A program made the position numbers and the translations under genes. From Halieaceae bacterium (GTDB taxonomy: Bacteria; Pseudomonadota; Gammaproteobacteria; Pseudomonadales; Halieaceae), in the NCBI GenBank assembly GCA_028277365.1, contig JANQGK010000300.1:1-38334 (forward strand): 38,334 nt of DNA. Reading direction: 5' to 3'. The notes under the pieces are model-generated. The model was not told where the DNA came from. It saw nothing but the letters and a program-made list of their open reading frames with translations, and searched no databases. Positions 15,343-23,923 of the stretch are shown in pieces. Numbering within the stretch: position 1 is the first letter of the stretch; every line of letters starts with the position of its first letter.

Positions 15343-16326
15343 TCAGGACGGCTCTTTAGTGGGTGTGGAGTCCGCCGGCCCGAACCCGGCAAGCGCTGCC
15401 ATTTGACTGAAAAGCTCAACAATATCAGCAGCTTGTGCGTCATTGTTGAATTCCCGGTAAAGCGTGTTGACGTTGACCGCGATGCGTTCGGCGTCGAGCC
15501 AGCCGGCAAAGACGCCCAGCTCGATGTCCCTGGCCGCCTCGAAGGCGCTCATTCCGGCGTCAAACCGGGCCCGGGCCTCGTCCCGCACAAAGGCCAGGTA
15601 TTCCCGCACCCGGCGCACCCCCTCCTTATCGGTGATCGGGCCGTGGCCGGGCACAATGGTATCCACATCCATGGCTTCAATACGCTCGCAGGCGGCGATC
15701 CAGTTTGCCACCGGCCCCTGCCACATAATGGGAGTCCCATCGATGAACAGAATGTCGCCGGTAAACACGGTGCGGTCTGCCGGGCTGTGCACCAGCACGT
15801 CGCCACGGGTGTGGGCCGGTCCCACTTCAATCAGCTGCACCGGCTTGTCGCCAACGGTCACAGCCAGTTCGCCGCTGAAGGTGCGGGTGGGTGGGGTAAA
15901 AGCGATGCCATCGAAGCGGAAGGCACCAAAGCAGTGCTTCAGGTAGGCGCCGGCGGGGCCTAACTCGTCGGCCATGGCCATGAAGGCGGCCAGCGCATCG
16001 GGGGGCAATTCGTTCATTTCCTCTGCCGAGGCCTGTGATGCAATGATTTCCGCGCCCTCTACCAGCTCATTGCCGTGGCAGTGATCGCCGTTGGCGTGGG
16101 TGTTGACCAGCCGGTCGAGGCGGTCGGCGGCGAGTGGCGCCGCCGCCCGCATGGCGGTGAGCATCTCCCCGGTCAGCGCCAGGTCGAACAGGGTGTCCAC
16201 CAGCAGGGATTCCTCACCGTCGGTGATTAGCCCGGCATTGCTCCAGCCCCAGGAACCGTCCGGCGCCAGCCAGGCGTAGCTGCCGTTACCCAGTTCGTGC
16301 AGGCCCTTACGATAAGTCCAGTGCAT
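15343..16326 (-). CDS. Metallo-beta-lactamase-fold hydrolase with HxNxDH motif
   Basis: A 327-residue MBL-fold protein from ATG 16326, preceded by GGGGA at good spacing; the upstream TTG at 16347 is less likely. The metal motif reads THANGDHCHG: His77, Asn79, Asp81 and His82, so the second His of HxHxDH is Asn. Later metal-site elements are present (GPAHTRGDVLV, FTGDILFIDG, VPGHGPI). The HANGDH variant is seen in some MBL proteins of unknown substrate, so it need not be inactive, but metal binding may differ. The protein probably hydrolyses an ester, thioester or lactone in the cytoplasm. It is divergent from the esterase gene across a 155-base gap that includes a tenfold-base direct repeat AGCGCCTTTT at 16409 and 16425. 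Confidence 0.85.
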   Translation of the reverse strand: MHWTYRKGLHELGNGSYAWLAPDGSWGWSNAGLITDGEESLLVDTLFDLALTGEMLTAMRAAAPLAADRLDRLVNTHANGDHCHGNELVEGAEIIASQASAEEMNELPPDALAAFMAMADELGPAGAYLKHCFGAFRFDGIAFTPPTRTFSGELAVTVGDKPVQLIEVGPAHTRGDVLVHSPADRTVFTGDILFIDGTPIMWQGPVANWIAACERIEAMDVDTIVPGHGPITDKEGVRRVREYLAFVRDEARARFDAGMSAFEAARDIELGVFAGWLDAERIAVNVNTLYREFNNDAQAADIVELFSQMAALAGFGPADSTPTKEPS

Positions 16327-16481
16327 GGCGCAGTCCCCTGTTTGCAACCCGCATTCATAATAGGTTAAATCGCGTCTTTGTTGTTAAGCCGCGACGTTCT
16401 TATGCTGTAGCGCCTTTTTGCAGCAGCGCCTTTTATCCTGCGGCGTTGGTGGCGGCACCGGAAACCTCGGGGGAAGTGGTG

Positions 16482-17567
16482 ATGATCTGGTTAATGGTGG
16501 TAGTGGTTGCGGTCCTGGTCGCGATCAACTTTTTCGTATTGCGGGGCGAGGACCTGAAAATCTATGACACGCCCCGGCCTGAGCCCCTGAACGAGGGCAG
16601 GGAGCCCAGCCAGGCGCACTTCGAGGCGATCGCCTCGCTCGGCGACATGAATAGCGCCATCCAGTCGGTATCGCGCAAGCAACAGCTGACGGTCATGCGC
16701 GAGCACATGGACACCCTGGGCGAAGAGGTCGAGTTCGATGGCGAGATTGTCCCGGTGGACAGCAATGGTATTCGCGGCGAGTGGGTTCTGGCCCCCGGTG
16801 CCGACCCGGCCCGGCGCCTGCTCTACATTCACGGCGGTGCCTTCGTGGCCGGCAGCCCCCTCAGTCACCGGGCCATCACCACCGAGTATGCGCGACGCTA
16901 CGGCGGTGCGGTGTTCTCTCTGGACTACCGGTTGATGCCGGAACACCCGCGCCAGGCCGGCATCGACGACTGCCGGGCGGCCTACCGCTGGATTCTCGAC
17001 ACCGGCCCCCAGGGCTCGGGGCGCGCCAGTGAGGTGTTCATTTCCGGCGATTCCGCCGGCGGTAACCTCAGCCTCTCCCTGTCCAACTGGATTCGCGACC
17101 AGGGCATCACCGCCCCCAATGGCGTCATTGCCCTGTCACCGGCCACCGACAACACGCTGGCAAGCCCCAGCCTCAAGTCCAATGTCGAGAGTGACCACAT
17201 GCTGGGGCCCCTGTTCGGCAAGATGAACCGGGTGCCCAAGGCGCTGCTGCGCCTGGTCAACCTGGTCAACAACCGTATACCGCCACGCCACCCCAATGTC
17301 TCGCCGGTGTACGCCGACCTGGCCAACCTGCCGCCCACTCTGGTGCATGTCAGCGCCCAGGAGATGCTGCTTGACGACGCCGTGCGCTACGTGAACAAGG
17401 CCCGTTCTCAGGGCTCTCCCGTGGAATTGCAGGCCTGGGGTCACATGCTGCACGTGTGGCATATTTTTGTGCTCCGCGACATGGAAGAGGCCGGCCACGC
17501 CTTTGATCAGATCGAGCGCTTCATGAAAAGCCATCGCGGCGGCGCCACCACCGAGGCCGCTGCATGA
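16482..17567 (+). CDS. Membrane-anchored alpha/beta hydrolase of the hormone-sensitive-lipase type
   Basis: A 361-residue esterase from ATG 16482, with a GGGGGAAG Shine-Dalgarno upstream; the TTG at 16446 is rejected. The first 20 residues are a single hydrophobic signal anchor. The HSL-family oxyanion motif HGG is at 117-119 and the nucleophile Ser191 lies in GDSAGG. Asp in LLDDAV and His in WGHMLHVWH complete a probable triad. It likely hydrolyses acyl esters at the inner membrane. The stop overlaps the acyltransferase start (ATGA), so the two are translationally coupled, which points to lipid remodelling or use of exogenous esters. Confidence 0.88.
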   Translation: MIWLMVVVVAVLVAINFFVLRGEDLKIYDTPRPEPLNEGREPSQAHFEAIASLGDMNSAIQSVSRKQQLTVMREHMDTLGEEVEFDGEIVPVDSNGIRGEWVLAPGADPARRLLYIHGGAFVAGSPLSHRAITTEYARRYGGAVFSLDYRLMPEHPRQAGIDDCRAAYRWILDTGPQGSGRASEVFISGDSAGGNLSLSLSNWIRDQGITAPNGVIALSPATDNTLASPSLKSNVESDHMLGPLFGKMNRVPKALLRLVNLVNNRIPPRHPNVSPVYADLANLPPTLVHVSAQEMLLDDAVRYVNKARSQGSPVELQAWGHMLHVWHIFVLRDMEEAGHAFDQIERFMKSHRGGATTEAAA

Positions 17568-18295
17568 TCCGAGGCGCGGTGTTCCTGCTGTGGTTGTCCA
17601 TCAGCGTGATTCCCTACGCGGTGTTCATCGTGCTGCTGTCGATCTTTATGCGCGGCCGACCGCTGTACTGGCTGGCGATCGGCTGGCTGCGCCAGATCAC
17701 CCAGGCCGCGCGCCTGATCGGCGGCGTTGAATACCGTCTGCACGGCTATGAAAACCTGCCGCCGGCGGAGTCCAACCAGGCAGTGATCCTCTGCCCCAAG
17801 CATCAATCCACCTGGGAAACCTTTGCCTTTCCCACCATTGCCACCCACCCGCTGGCCTATGTGTTCAAGAAAGAGCTGCTAATGATCCCGTTCTTCGGCT
17901 GGGCTATCGGCCGTCTGGATATGATCCACATCGACCGCAGCAAGCGCTCGGAGGCCTGGAACAAGGTGGCGGCCCAGGGCAGGGAAATGATGGACAAGGG
18001 CATCTGGGTGATCATGTTTCCGGAGGGCACCCGCACCGCGCGCGGCAACCAGGGCAATTACAAGACCGGCGCCACGCGCCTGGCGATAGCCACCGGCGCC
18101 AGCATCATCCCGATTGCCGTAACCTCGGCGCGCTGCTGGCCCCGGCGCAGCTTCCGGCTGATACCCGGCACCATCGACGTATCTTTCGGCAAGCCGATCC
18201 CCGCTGCCGGCCGGCAGCCTGAAGAAATGATGAAAGAAGTGGAGAAGTGGATCGAGGCGGAAATGCGCCGCCTGGACCCGGAAGCCTATGCGTAA
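17564..18295 (+). CDS. PlsC-type 1-acylglycerol-3-phosphate acyltransferase family protein
   Basis: A 243-residue membrane acyltransferase. Hydrophobic segments occupy residues 5-29. The catalytic block is HQSTWE (His80 to Glu85), an HX4E version of the usual HX4D, and the phosphate-binding block FPEGTR is at 152-157. It should transfer an acyl group to a lysophospholipid or lysophosphatidate. The HX4E form is common in this branch of the family and is not evidence of inactivation. It overlaps the esterase upstream by 4 bases and the secreted hydrolase downstream by 8 bases, so all three form one transcription unit. Confidence 0.88.
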   Translation: MIRGAVFLLWLSISVIPYAVFIVLLSIFMRGRPLYWLAIGWLRQITQAARLIGGVEYRLHGYENLPPAESNQAVILCPKHQSTWETFAFPTIATHPLAYVFKKELLMIPFFGWAIGRLDMIHIDRSKRSEAWNKVAAQGREMMDKGIWVIMFPEGTRTARGNQGNYKTGATRLAIATGASIIPIAVTSARCWPRRSFRLIPGTIDVSFGKPIPAAGRQPEEMMKEVEKWIEAEMRRLDPEAYA

Positions 18296-19424
18296 ACTGC
18301 TATTGATCCTGGTCGGCCTGATGCTGGTTTCGGGCCTGGTGCTGGCCCTCGGCAAGCAACCGGAACCGCTGCCCCGGGGTACGCTCAGCGCCGAGCGCCT
18401 CGCCCCCGGGCGCTACGAAGTGCTGAGTTTCGAGGAAACCTTCATCGATGTAAGCCGGCCCAGCCCGGCCCACGGCAGCTATGCCGGGTCCCCGCAGCGC
18501 GAGCTGGTGGGCACGGTCTGGCATCCCGCCAGCTATGAAAGCGGGCCGTTTCCGCTGATTGTGTACAGCCACGGGTTTTCCTCTAACCGCAGGGGCGGTG
18601 CCTATCTGGGTGAACACCTCGCCAGCCACGGCTACGTAGTGGTCGCCGCCAACTTCCCGCTCACCAATACCTATGCACCGGACCGGCCCTGGGTACGCGA
18701 CATCAGCAACCAGCCTGGCGACGTCAGCTTCCTGATCGACGATGTCTTGGGCCGCTCCCGCGATGCCGACAGTCCCCTGTGGCGGATGATCGATGAGCGA
18801 CGGATCGGGGTGACGGGGATCTCACTGGGCGGCATGACCTCCACCCTGGCGGCCTTCCACCCGGAGCTGGGTGACGAGCGTATCGGCGCGGCTTTGTCCA
18901 TCGCCGGCCCCACCGGACAGTTCCTGCCGCGCTTTTTCGAACACCGGGAAGTGCCGTTCCTGATGCTGGGGGGCGATATCGATGCCCTGGTGCCTTTTGC
19001 CAGCAACGCCGTACCGGTGCTTGAGAAAGTCCCCGACGCGCAGCTGGTGACGGTAGTGAACGGCTCGCATACGGGTTTCTCCGGGCAGTCCACGCTGCTG
19101 CGTTTCATGTCCAATCCCGACGCGCTGGGTTGTTACATTGTCGAGCGCAATATCGAAGACGACACCGAGGAGTTCTGGCTGGACGAGCTGGGTACCCCGG
19201 AGCAGGGGATCAACTACGAGGCCCCCAACGAGCTCTGCCAGATGGACCCGCTGCCGGAGGCCATGAATCCCATCCGCCAGCAGATGATTACCGCGCTGGT
19301 GGTGCGGGCCTTCTTTGACAGCCGCTTTGCGACGGAGGACGACGAGCGCGAGCAGGCCCAGGATTTCCTGTCGGACACGCTGCCGTCGGAGCTGGTCGAG
19401 GTGCGCTACAGCGCGGCTGACTGA
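18288..19424 (+). CDS. Exported alpha/beta hydrolase (PAF-acetylhydrolase/dienelactone-hydrolase-like)
   Basis: A 378-residue hydrolase. Residues 1-21 form a signal peptide or N-terminal anchor (basic MRK, then Leu-rich core). The fold landmarks are YSHGFSSNR (oxyanion region, about 93-101), nucleophile Ser179 in GISLGG, Asp in MLGGDIDALVPF, and His in NGSHTGF. The arrangement resembles platelet-activating-factor acetylhydrolase-like lipases. It probably acts in the periplasm or at the membrane on lipid esters. It overlaps the acyltransferase gene by 8 bases and ends 3 bases before the convergent second acyltransferase. Substrate not determinable. Confidence 0.85.
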   Translation: MRKLLLILVGLMLVSGLVLALGKQPEPLPRGTLSAERLAPGRYEVLSFEETFIDVSRPSPAHGSYAGSPQRELVGTVWHPASYESGPFPLIVYSHGFSSNRRGGAYLGEHLASHGYVVVAANFPLTNTYAPDRPWVRDISNQPGDVSFLIDDVLGRSRDADSPLWRMIDERRIGVTGISLGGMTSTLAAFHPELGDERIGAALSIAGPTGQFLPRFFEHREVPFLMLGGDIDALVPFASNAVPVLEKVPDAQLVTVVNGSHTGFSGQSTLLRFMSNPDALGCYIVERNIEDDTEEFWLDELGTPEQGINYEAPNELCQMDPLPEAMNPIRQQMITALVVRAFFDSRFATEDDEREQAQDFLSDTLPSELVEVRYSAAD

Positions 19425-19427
19425 GCC

Positions 19428-20021
19428 TCAGGAGGCGGCGCGGCGCTGTGCCTCGGGCACTTCCTCTTCCCGCAAACGCACCGGGCCGAACTGGTCCGGG
19501 TAGAGGCCCTTCATCGGGGCGTAGAAACCGCGCAGCAGGGCCATGTCCCGGCGCACGTCGCCGCTCATAGGCAGGGCCGGGCCGAAGCCGCCGCGTTTCT
19601 GGCCGAAGTCCAGGTAGGAGGGGACAATCGGCACCCCGGCGCCGCGGGCGATATGGTAGAAGCCGGATTTCCAGAATTCCGTGCGCGCGCGAGTCCCCTC
19701 GGTGGGCACCACCAGCACCAGTTCATCCACCTCCGCGAAGGTCTCCACCATGGCTTCCACCACGTTGTTGCTGCTGCGGCGCTGAATGGGTACCCCGCCG
19801 AGGGCGCGCATGATCCAGCCAAAGGGCGCCTTGAACAGGCTGGCCTTGCCCATCCAGTTAATGCGGATATCGAACGCCCAGGCGAACAGGATCATTAGCG
19901 GAAAATCCCAGTTCGACGTGTGGGGAGCCGCGATCAGCACGTAGCGGTGGTGCAGGGGTCTGGCCCCTTCGATTTTCCAGCCCAGGGCCGTCAGTAGCGT
20001 GCGGGCAAAGCGGCGCCTCAA
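19428..20021 (-). CDS. Lysophospholipid acyltransferase family protein
   Basis: A 197-residue short acyltransferase with the canonical HX4D block HTSNWD (His34 to Asp39) and EGTR at 108-111 (PTEGTRARTEF). It lacks the long hydrophobic N-terminus of the other acyltransferase in this cluster. It likely transfers an acyl chain to a glycerolipid-type acceptor at the inner face of the membrane. It converges on the exported hydrolase with a 3-base gap. Upstream on the same strand is the HpaB-family gene, whose stop lies only 36 bases away, so co-transcription is possible. Confidence 0.87.
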   Translation of the reverse strand: MRRRFARTLLTALGWKIEGARPLHHRYVLIAAPHTSNWDFPLMILFAWAFDIRINWMGKASLFKAPFGWIMRALGGVPIQRRSSNNVVEAMVETFAEVDELVLVVPTEGTRARTEFWKSGFYHIARGAGVPIVPSYLDFGQKRGGFGPALPMSGDVRRDMALLRGFYAPMKGLYPDQFGPVRLREEEVPEAQRRAAS

Positions 20022-20057
20022 GGCGTGTTCCTCGCTCTTTGCTTAGTTGGTGGATAC

Positions 20058-21611
20058 TCAGGTAGCGTCCGCGTCAGTGGCGATGATGCCGGCCAGCATG
20101 CGAGCGTGGCGCTTTTTATCATCCACGTTCATGTTCCGCAATATTTGTATGCGCTGGGCCTGCGGCGAGCCAGCCCCGTGCAGTGATTCTGTGAGGTAGC
20201 CCACAGCATTCCTGCCCAGGGTCATGTTTTCGATCAGCCGCAGGATGCGTACCCGGTCCTCGGTGGGAATGTCGTCGCGGCCTTTGAAGAAACGCTCCAA
20301 CAGTTCGCCGGTATCGCTGGATTCGAAATCCTTCTCTGAGGGCAGGGTGACCATCAGACCCCCGGCCAGGTCCTGGGCCAGCCGCGAGATCTCATAGGGG
20401 AACCTGGTCACATTGTGTTTACAGACGTTGGACAGCATGCCGTCGTTGATCCAGGCGCCGGAGGGCAGCGGGTAGGCCTGGTGGGAAGAGGCGATGCCGG
20501 AGGAATAGATGGTCTCGTTGAGGTGCACCATTTCCACCAGCTTGTCCTTGATGTGCGAGGCGGATTCCACGCCGTTGTATTCGGCGATAGTGGCGGCGGC
20601 TCCTACCATCACGTCGCCCAGGCCGGTTTTGCAGACGTAGCTGGCGCGGTGATAGTCGGTGAAGCGCTCCACTAAAAGGCTTGCAAACTCCCACTCGCCG
20701 TCCATGAACACGTGCTCCCAGGGGATGAACACGCGGTCGAACACCGCCAGCACTTCCTGGCCCGAGTAGCGGGCGTTGCCCTGGTCGATCTCGCCGCCCT
20801 CCATGGCGCGGGTGTCACAGGACTGGCGTCCGTAGATAAAGCTGAGCCCCGGGGTCTGTAGCGGCACTGCGCCGATCACCGCGTAGTCGCGGTCGGCCTC
20901 GGACAGGCGCATGGTCGGCATGACCATGACCCAGTGGGAGTTGAGTCCGCCGGTCATATGAGCCTTGGCGCCGGATACGTACAGGCCGCGCTCGTCCCGG
21001 TCCACCACCCGCATGAACATCTCGGGGTCGGCCTGCTCGTGGGGCGCCTTGCTGCGATCACCCTTGGGGTCGGTCATGCCGGCGGCGATGATCAGGTTGT
21101 GGCGCTGCAGGCCTTCCAACAGCTTCAGGAAGCGGGCGTGGTATTCGGTGCCGTGGGCCTGGTCGATGTCGTAGGTGAGCGAGTGCATCACCGAGATGCA
21201 GTCGAGGCCGGCGCAGCGCTGGAAACAGGTGCCGGTAATCTGGCCCAAGCGGCGCTGCATGCGGTTCTTGTTCACCAGGTCTTCGGGGCTGGTGGGAATA
21301 TGCAGGAAGCGGTTGACCCGGCCGCCAGTGTAGGGCGACTCCGCGGTGGCGAGTTCAGGGTCCTCCTGGGCCAGCTCGTAGGAGGCGGCCAGGGCGTTGA
21401 TCGAGGGCCGGATCATGGGGTGATCGACGGGCTCCTCCACCTGCTCGCCGAACAGGAAGACCTTCAGCCCGCGGCCGCGCAGGCTTTTGATGTAGTCCTC
21501 CGCGCTTTCCAGCCGGTGCTGGAACAGGGCCCAGCGCGCTTCTGCGCCGGCGGTGGGTTCCAGCCCCGCGTCGGCAGACAACGGGGTGACGGTGGCGGTG
21601 TGCTCGCTCAT
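20058..21611 (-). CDS. HpaB/4-hydroxybutyryl-CoA dehydratase (AbfD)-like flavoprotein
   Basis: A 517-residue protein of the 4-hydroxyphenylacetate 3-hydroxylase/AbfD superfamily (acyl-CoA dehydrogenase fold). It contains C129-FQR-C133 in TGTCFQRC, matching the CxxxC that binds the [4Fe-4S] cluster in 4-hydroxybutyryl-CoA dehydratase, and DYHRASYVC with His321 and Cys327, resembling the remaining ligands. True flavin monooxygenases of the HpaB type lack this set. The His-to-Cys spacing is six here, whereas AbfD is usually numbered His292/Cys299; I quote that from memory. It may dehydrate or isomerise a 4-hydroxy- or unsaturated acyl-CoA. AGGAG precedes ATG 21611. The gene is divergent from a small membrane protein. 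Confidence 0.82.
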   Translation of the reverse strand: MSEHTATVTPLSADAGLEPTAGAEARWALFQHRLESAEDYIKSLRGRGLKVFLFGEQVEEPVDHPMIRPSINALAASYELAQEDPELATAESPYTGGRVNRFLHIPTSPEDLVNKNRMQRRLGQITGTCFQRCAGLDCISVMHSLTYDIDQAHGTEYHARFLKLLEGLQRHNLIIAAGMTDPKGDRSKAPHEQADPEMFMRVVDRDERGLYVSGAKAHMTGGLNSHWVMVMPTMRLSEADRDYAVIGAVPLQTPGLSFIYGRQSCDTRAMEGGEIDQGNARYSGQEVLAVFDRVFIPWEHVFMDGEWEFASLLVERFTDYHRASYVCKTGLGDVMVGAAATIAEYNGVESASHIKDKLVEMVHLNETIYSSGIASSHQAYPLPSGAWINDGMLSNVCKHNVTRFPYEISRLAQDLAGGLMVTLPSEKDFESSDTGELLERFFKGRDDIPTEDRVRILRLIENMTLGRNAVGYLTESLHGAGSPQAQRIQILRNMNVDDKKRHARMLAGIIATDADAT

Positions 21612-21717
21612 GTTGTTATATCTCCTGGCCGCGAGGTTCTGCCCGGCTGATCCAGCCTGCTACACTGGGACCGATGCACGAAAAACATACGCAAAAAACT
21701 AAAACAGGCTGGTTGCC

Positions 21718-21990
21718 GTGATCGCCATCAAACTGTTTGCGCTTATTTTATACAGCTTCCTGGCCTATGTGGCCATCACCCGGCCCCTGACCCTGGAGGC
21801 CAACCTCTGCACCGGCATCCTGGTCGCTCTGGCCATTGCCCACGCCGTGGAATGCGTGCTGTTCCGCAAGACCATTGCCGAGGCGCCCGGTCACCCGGCC
21901 TGGCACACCCTCAATGTATTCCTGTTCGGCGTGTTTCACATGTTTCTGATGAAAGAGGCGATCCTCAGCCACGGTGAGCGCGCTGCCTGA
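21718..21990 (+). CDS. Small membrane protein (DUF1145-like?)
   Basis: A 90-residue protein with a GTG start at 21718. It has about three hydrophobic segments: residues 1-21, 29-48 and 65-83. The pattern of a short helix pair and a conserved-looking HAVECVLFRKT segment recalls the DUF1145 group of small inner membrane proteins, but I am not certain. Its last 17 bases overlap the start of the dehydratase gene in another frame, so the two are translated together. Function unknown. Confidence 0.65.
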   Translation: MIAIKLFALILYSFLAYVAITRPLTLEANLCTGILVALAIAHAVECVLFRKTIAEAPGHPAWHTLNVFLFGVFHMFLMKEAILSHGERAA

Positions 21991-22792
21991 AGCCAGCCGG
22001 GAATTCGGTTCGCTGCTGGATCCCTGGCCTGCCGCTGCCCTTCACGCCAGCCTCGACCTGCCCGGATCAACACCGTCCCTGGGGCTGCCACTGCTTTGGC
22101 ATTGGCTGTACTTCCTGGAGGCGCCGGCGCGCTCATCCCAGGGCCCGGACGGACACGCGCGCACCGGCACCTTCTTCCCGGCCACCCCTCAACCGCGGCG
22201 CATGTTCGTCGGCGCGCGCTGCCAGCTGCATCGCAAACTGCAGTTTCAGACTCCGGCGAAGATGGTGGAAAGCGTGCTGGCGAGCGAGCAAAAGCAGGGT
22301 AGTGCCGGGGCCATGACCCTGCTGACGGTGAGCTACCGCTATTACCAGCGCGAGGAGCTGTGCGTCGAGGAGGAGCGCGATTTCATGTACCTGCCGGCCC
22401 GCGACGAGGCGCCAGAGGCGTTACACGAGGGCGCGCTGGCGCCGGTGCCGGACGCCGACCTCAGCCTCGACCTCGACACCGACCCTGTCCTGTTGTTCAA
22501 GTTTTCTGCACTGACGTTCAACGGCCATCGTATCCACTACGATGCCGACTATGCCCGGGACAGCGAGCGTTACCCCGGCCCCGTGGTACACGGGCCTTTG
22601 ACAGCGCTGCTGCTCGCGGGCCTGGCGAGCGACGCCAACCCGGGCGTCAGCCGCTTTGCGTTTCGCGCCCGAGCGCCGCTGTACTGTGGCGAGCGCCTGC
22701 GACTGCGGGGCGAACTCGGCGAGGGACATGTTTCACTGACGGCCTACCGCCCGGACGGGGCAGTGGCCATGACCGCGGAGGCAGACGAATGA
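21974..22792 (+). CDS. Double-hotdog acyl-CoA dehydratase/hydratase (mesaconyl-C4-CoA hydratase/HTD2-like)
   Basis: A 272-residue protein read from GTG 21974. The N-terminal half has LLWHWLYFLEA and RRMFVGARCQLHRKL, typical of FAS1-like or mesaconyl-C4-CoA hydratase N-domains. The C-terminal half carries the hydratase-2 motif: Asn183, His188 and Asp190 in FNGHRIHYDADYA, followed by PGPVVHGP at 201-208. It should add or remove water on an enoyl- or 3-hydroxyacyl thioester in the cytoplasm. It overlaps the small membrane protein by 17 bases and the next gene by 4 bases. The substrate is unknown; the HpaB/AbfD-like gene nearby is divergent and could share a pathway. Confidence 0.82.
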   Translation: MSALPEASREFGSLLDPWPAAALHASLDLPGSTPSLGLPLLWHWLYFLEAPARSSQGPDGHARTGTFFPATPQPRRMFVGARCQLHRKLQFQTPAKMVESVLASEQKQGSAGAMTLLTVSYRYYQREELCVEEERDFMYLPARDEAPEALHEGALAPVPDADLSLDLDTDPVLLFKFSALTFNGHRIHYDADYARDSERYPGPVVHGPLTALLLAGLASDANPGVSRFAFRARAPLYCGERLRLRGELGEGHVSLTAYRPDGAVAMTAEADE

Positions 22793-23190
22793 TTGCACGG
22801 CTATTTCTGGGGCTGCAGGTACTGCTGTTCATCCCCTACGGACTGTACTGCCTGGCGGACCCGGGCATGCTGGCAGGCGCGGCGGGTGTTTCGGCCACCA
22901 GTATCACCGGAATCATCGAGCTGCAGACCATGTATGGCGGGCTGCAGGTGGCGGTGGGCATGTTGTGCCTGATGGGCCTGCTGCGCAAACCTCTGGAACA
23001 GGTGGCTCTTTATGCGCTGCTGTTTATCTTTGCGGGCCTGGCGGTGGTACGCGTCAGCCTTGGCCTGATGCACGGCGATTTCAGCGGCTACACGGTGTTT
23101 GCCATGAGCTTCGAAACCTTCTGCCTGCTGTTCCTGGGCTGGTACCTGCTGCTGCGGCCGACGGGGACTACTCCTTCTCCTTCTTCATAA
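22789..23190 (+). CDS. DUF4345-like four-helix membrane protein
   Basis: A 133-residue protein starting at ATG 22789, whose ATGA overlaps the dehydratase stop. Four hydrophobic helices are visible, around residues 1-22, 37-60, 68-88 and 100-122. The segment [20 protein letters not shown] is typical of DUF4345 proteins. No function is established for the family. Its last 23 bases overlap the convergent slipin gene, an unusually long 3' overlap. Confidence 0.7.
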   Translation: MIARLFLGLQVLLFIPYGLYCLADPGMLAGAAGVSATSITGIIELQTMYGGLQVAVGMLCLMGLLRKPLEQVALYALLFIFAGLAVVRVSLGLMHGDFSGYTVFAMSFETFCLLFLGWYLLLRPTGTTPSPSS

Positions 23191-23923
23191 GATTGTCGAT
23201 CAGGTCGATGGGCAGCGGGAAGACGATCATGGAACTGCGGTCCCGGGACAGCTCGGTAAGGGTCTGCATGTAGCGCAGCTGCAGCGCCTGGCTCTGCTTG
23301 GACAGGGTTTCGGCGGCTTCCAACAGCTTGGCGGAAGCCTGCATTTCTCCTTCGGCATGGATGACCTTGGCGCGCCGCTCCCGCTCTGCTTCCGCCTGCT
23401 TGGCAATGGCGCGGATCATGCTTTCGTCGAGGTCGACGTGCTTGATCTCCACGTTGATCACCTTGATGCCCCAGGACTCGGTCTGTTCATCCAGCAGCAC
23501 CTGGATGCCCTGGTTGAGCTTGTCGCGCTGGGCCAGCATATCGTCCAGCTCGTGCTGACCGAGGATGGAGCGCAGGGTGGTCTGGGCGAGCTGGGCGGTG
23601 GCTTCGAAGAAGTCCTCGACATTGATGATGGCCCGCTCCGGGTCTACCACGCGGAAGTAGATCACCGCGCTCACTTTCACCGACACGTTGTCGCGGGAGA
23701 TCACGTCCTGGGTGGGGACGTCGTACACCAGGGTGCGCAGGTCCACTTTCACCATCTGCTGGATGCCGGGCACGACGATGATCAATCCCGGTCCCTTCAC
23801 GGTCTGGAAGCGGCCCAGGAAGAAGATCACACCGCGTTCGTATTCCCGCAGGATGCGGAAGGTGTAGAAGACGATCCCGATAACGAAAAACAGGATCACA
23901 GGCCAGTACAGGTCCATGGGCAT
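23168..23923 (-). CDS. Slipin/SPFH (band 7) membrane protein
   Basis: A 251-residue stomatin-like protein. An N-terminal membrane segment (about residues 5-22) is followed by the SPFH domain: [37 protein letters not shown]. The C-terminal helix contains [19 protein letters not shown], which drives oligomerisation. Such proteins form membrane microdomains and are typically encoded with an NfeD protease that can cleave them. ATG 23923 is chosen because the NfeD stop overlaps it (TAATG), with GGAG at good spacing upstream; ATG 23917 is an alternative. Longer readings run into NfeD. Confidence 0.92.
   Translation of the reverse strand: MPMDLYWPVILFFVIGIVFYTFRILREYERGVIFFLGRFQTVKGPGLIIVVPGIQQMVKVDLRTLVYDVPTQDVISRDNVSVKVSAVIYFRVVDPERAIINVEDFFEATAQLAQTTLRSILGQHELDDMLAQRDKLNQGIQVLLDEQTESWGIKVINVEIKHVDLDESMIRAIAKQAEAERERRAKVIHAEGEMQASAKLLEAAETLSKQSQALQLRYMQTLTELSRDRSSMIVFPLPIDLIDNLMKKEKE

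Noticed and set aside
16409..16434. Direct repeat AGCGCCTTTT upstream of the esterase
   Set aside because: Two short copies 16 bases apart are too little to call an operator, and no regulator gene is adjacent.
17564..18295. Inactive acyltransferase because of HX4E
   Set aside because: The Glu variant is common in this branch of the PlsC family and the EGTR block is intact.
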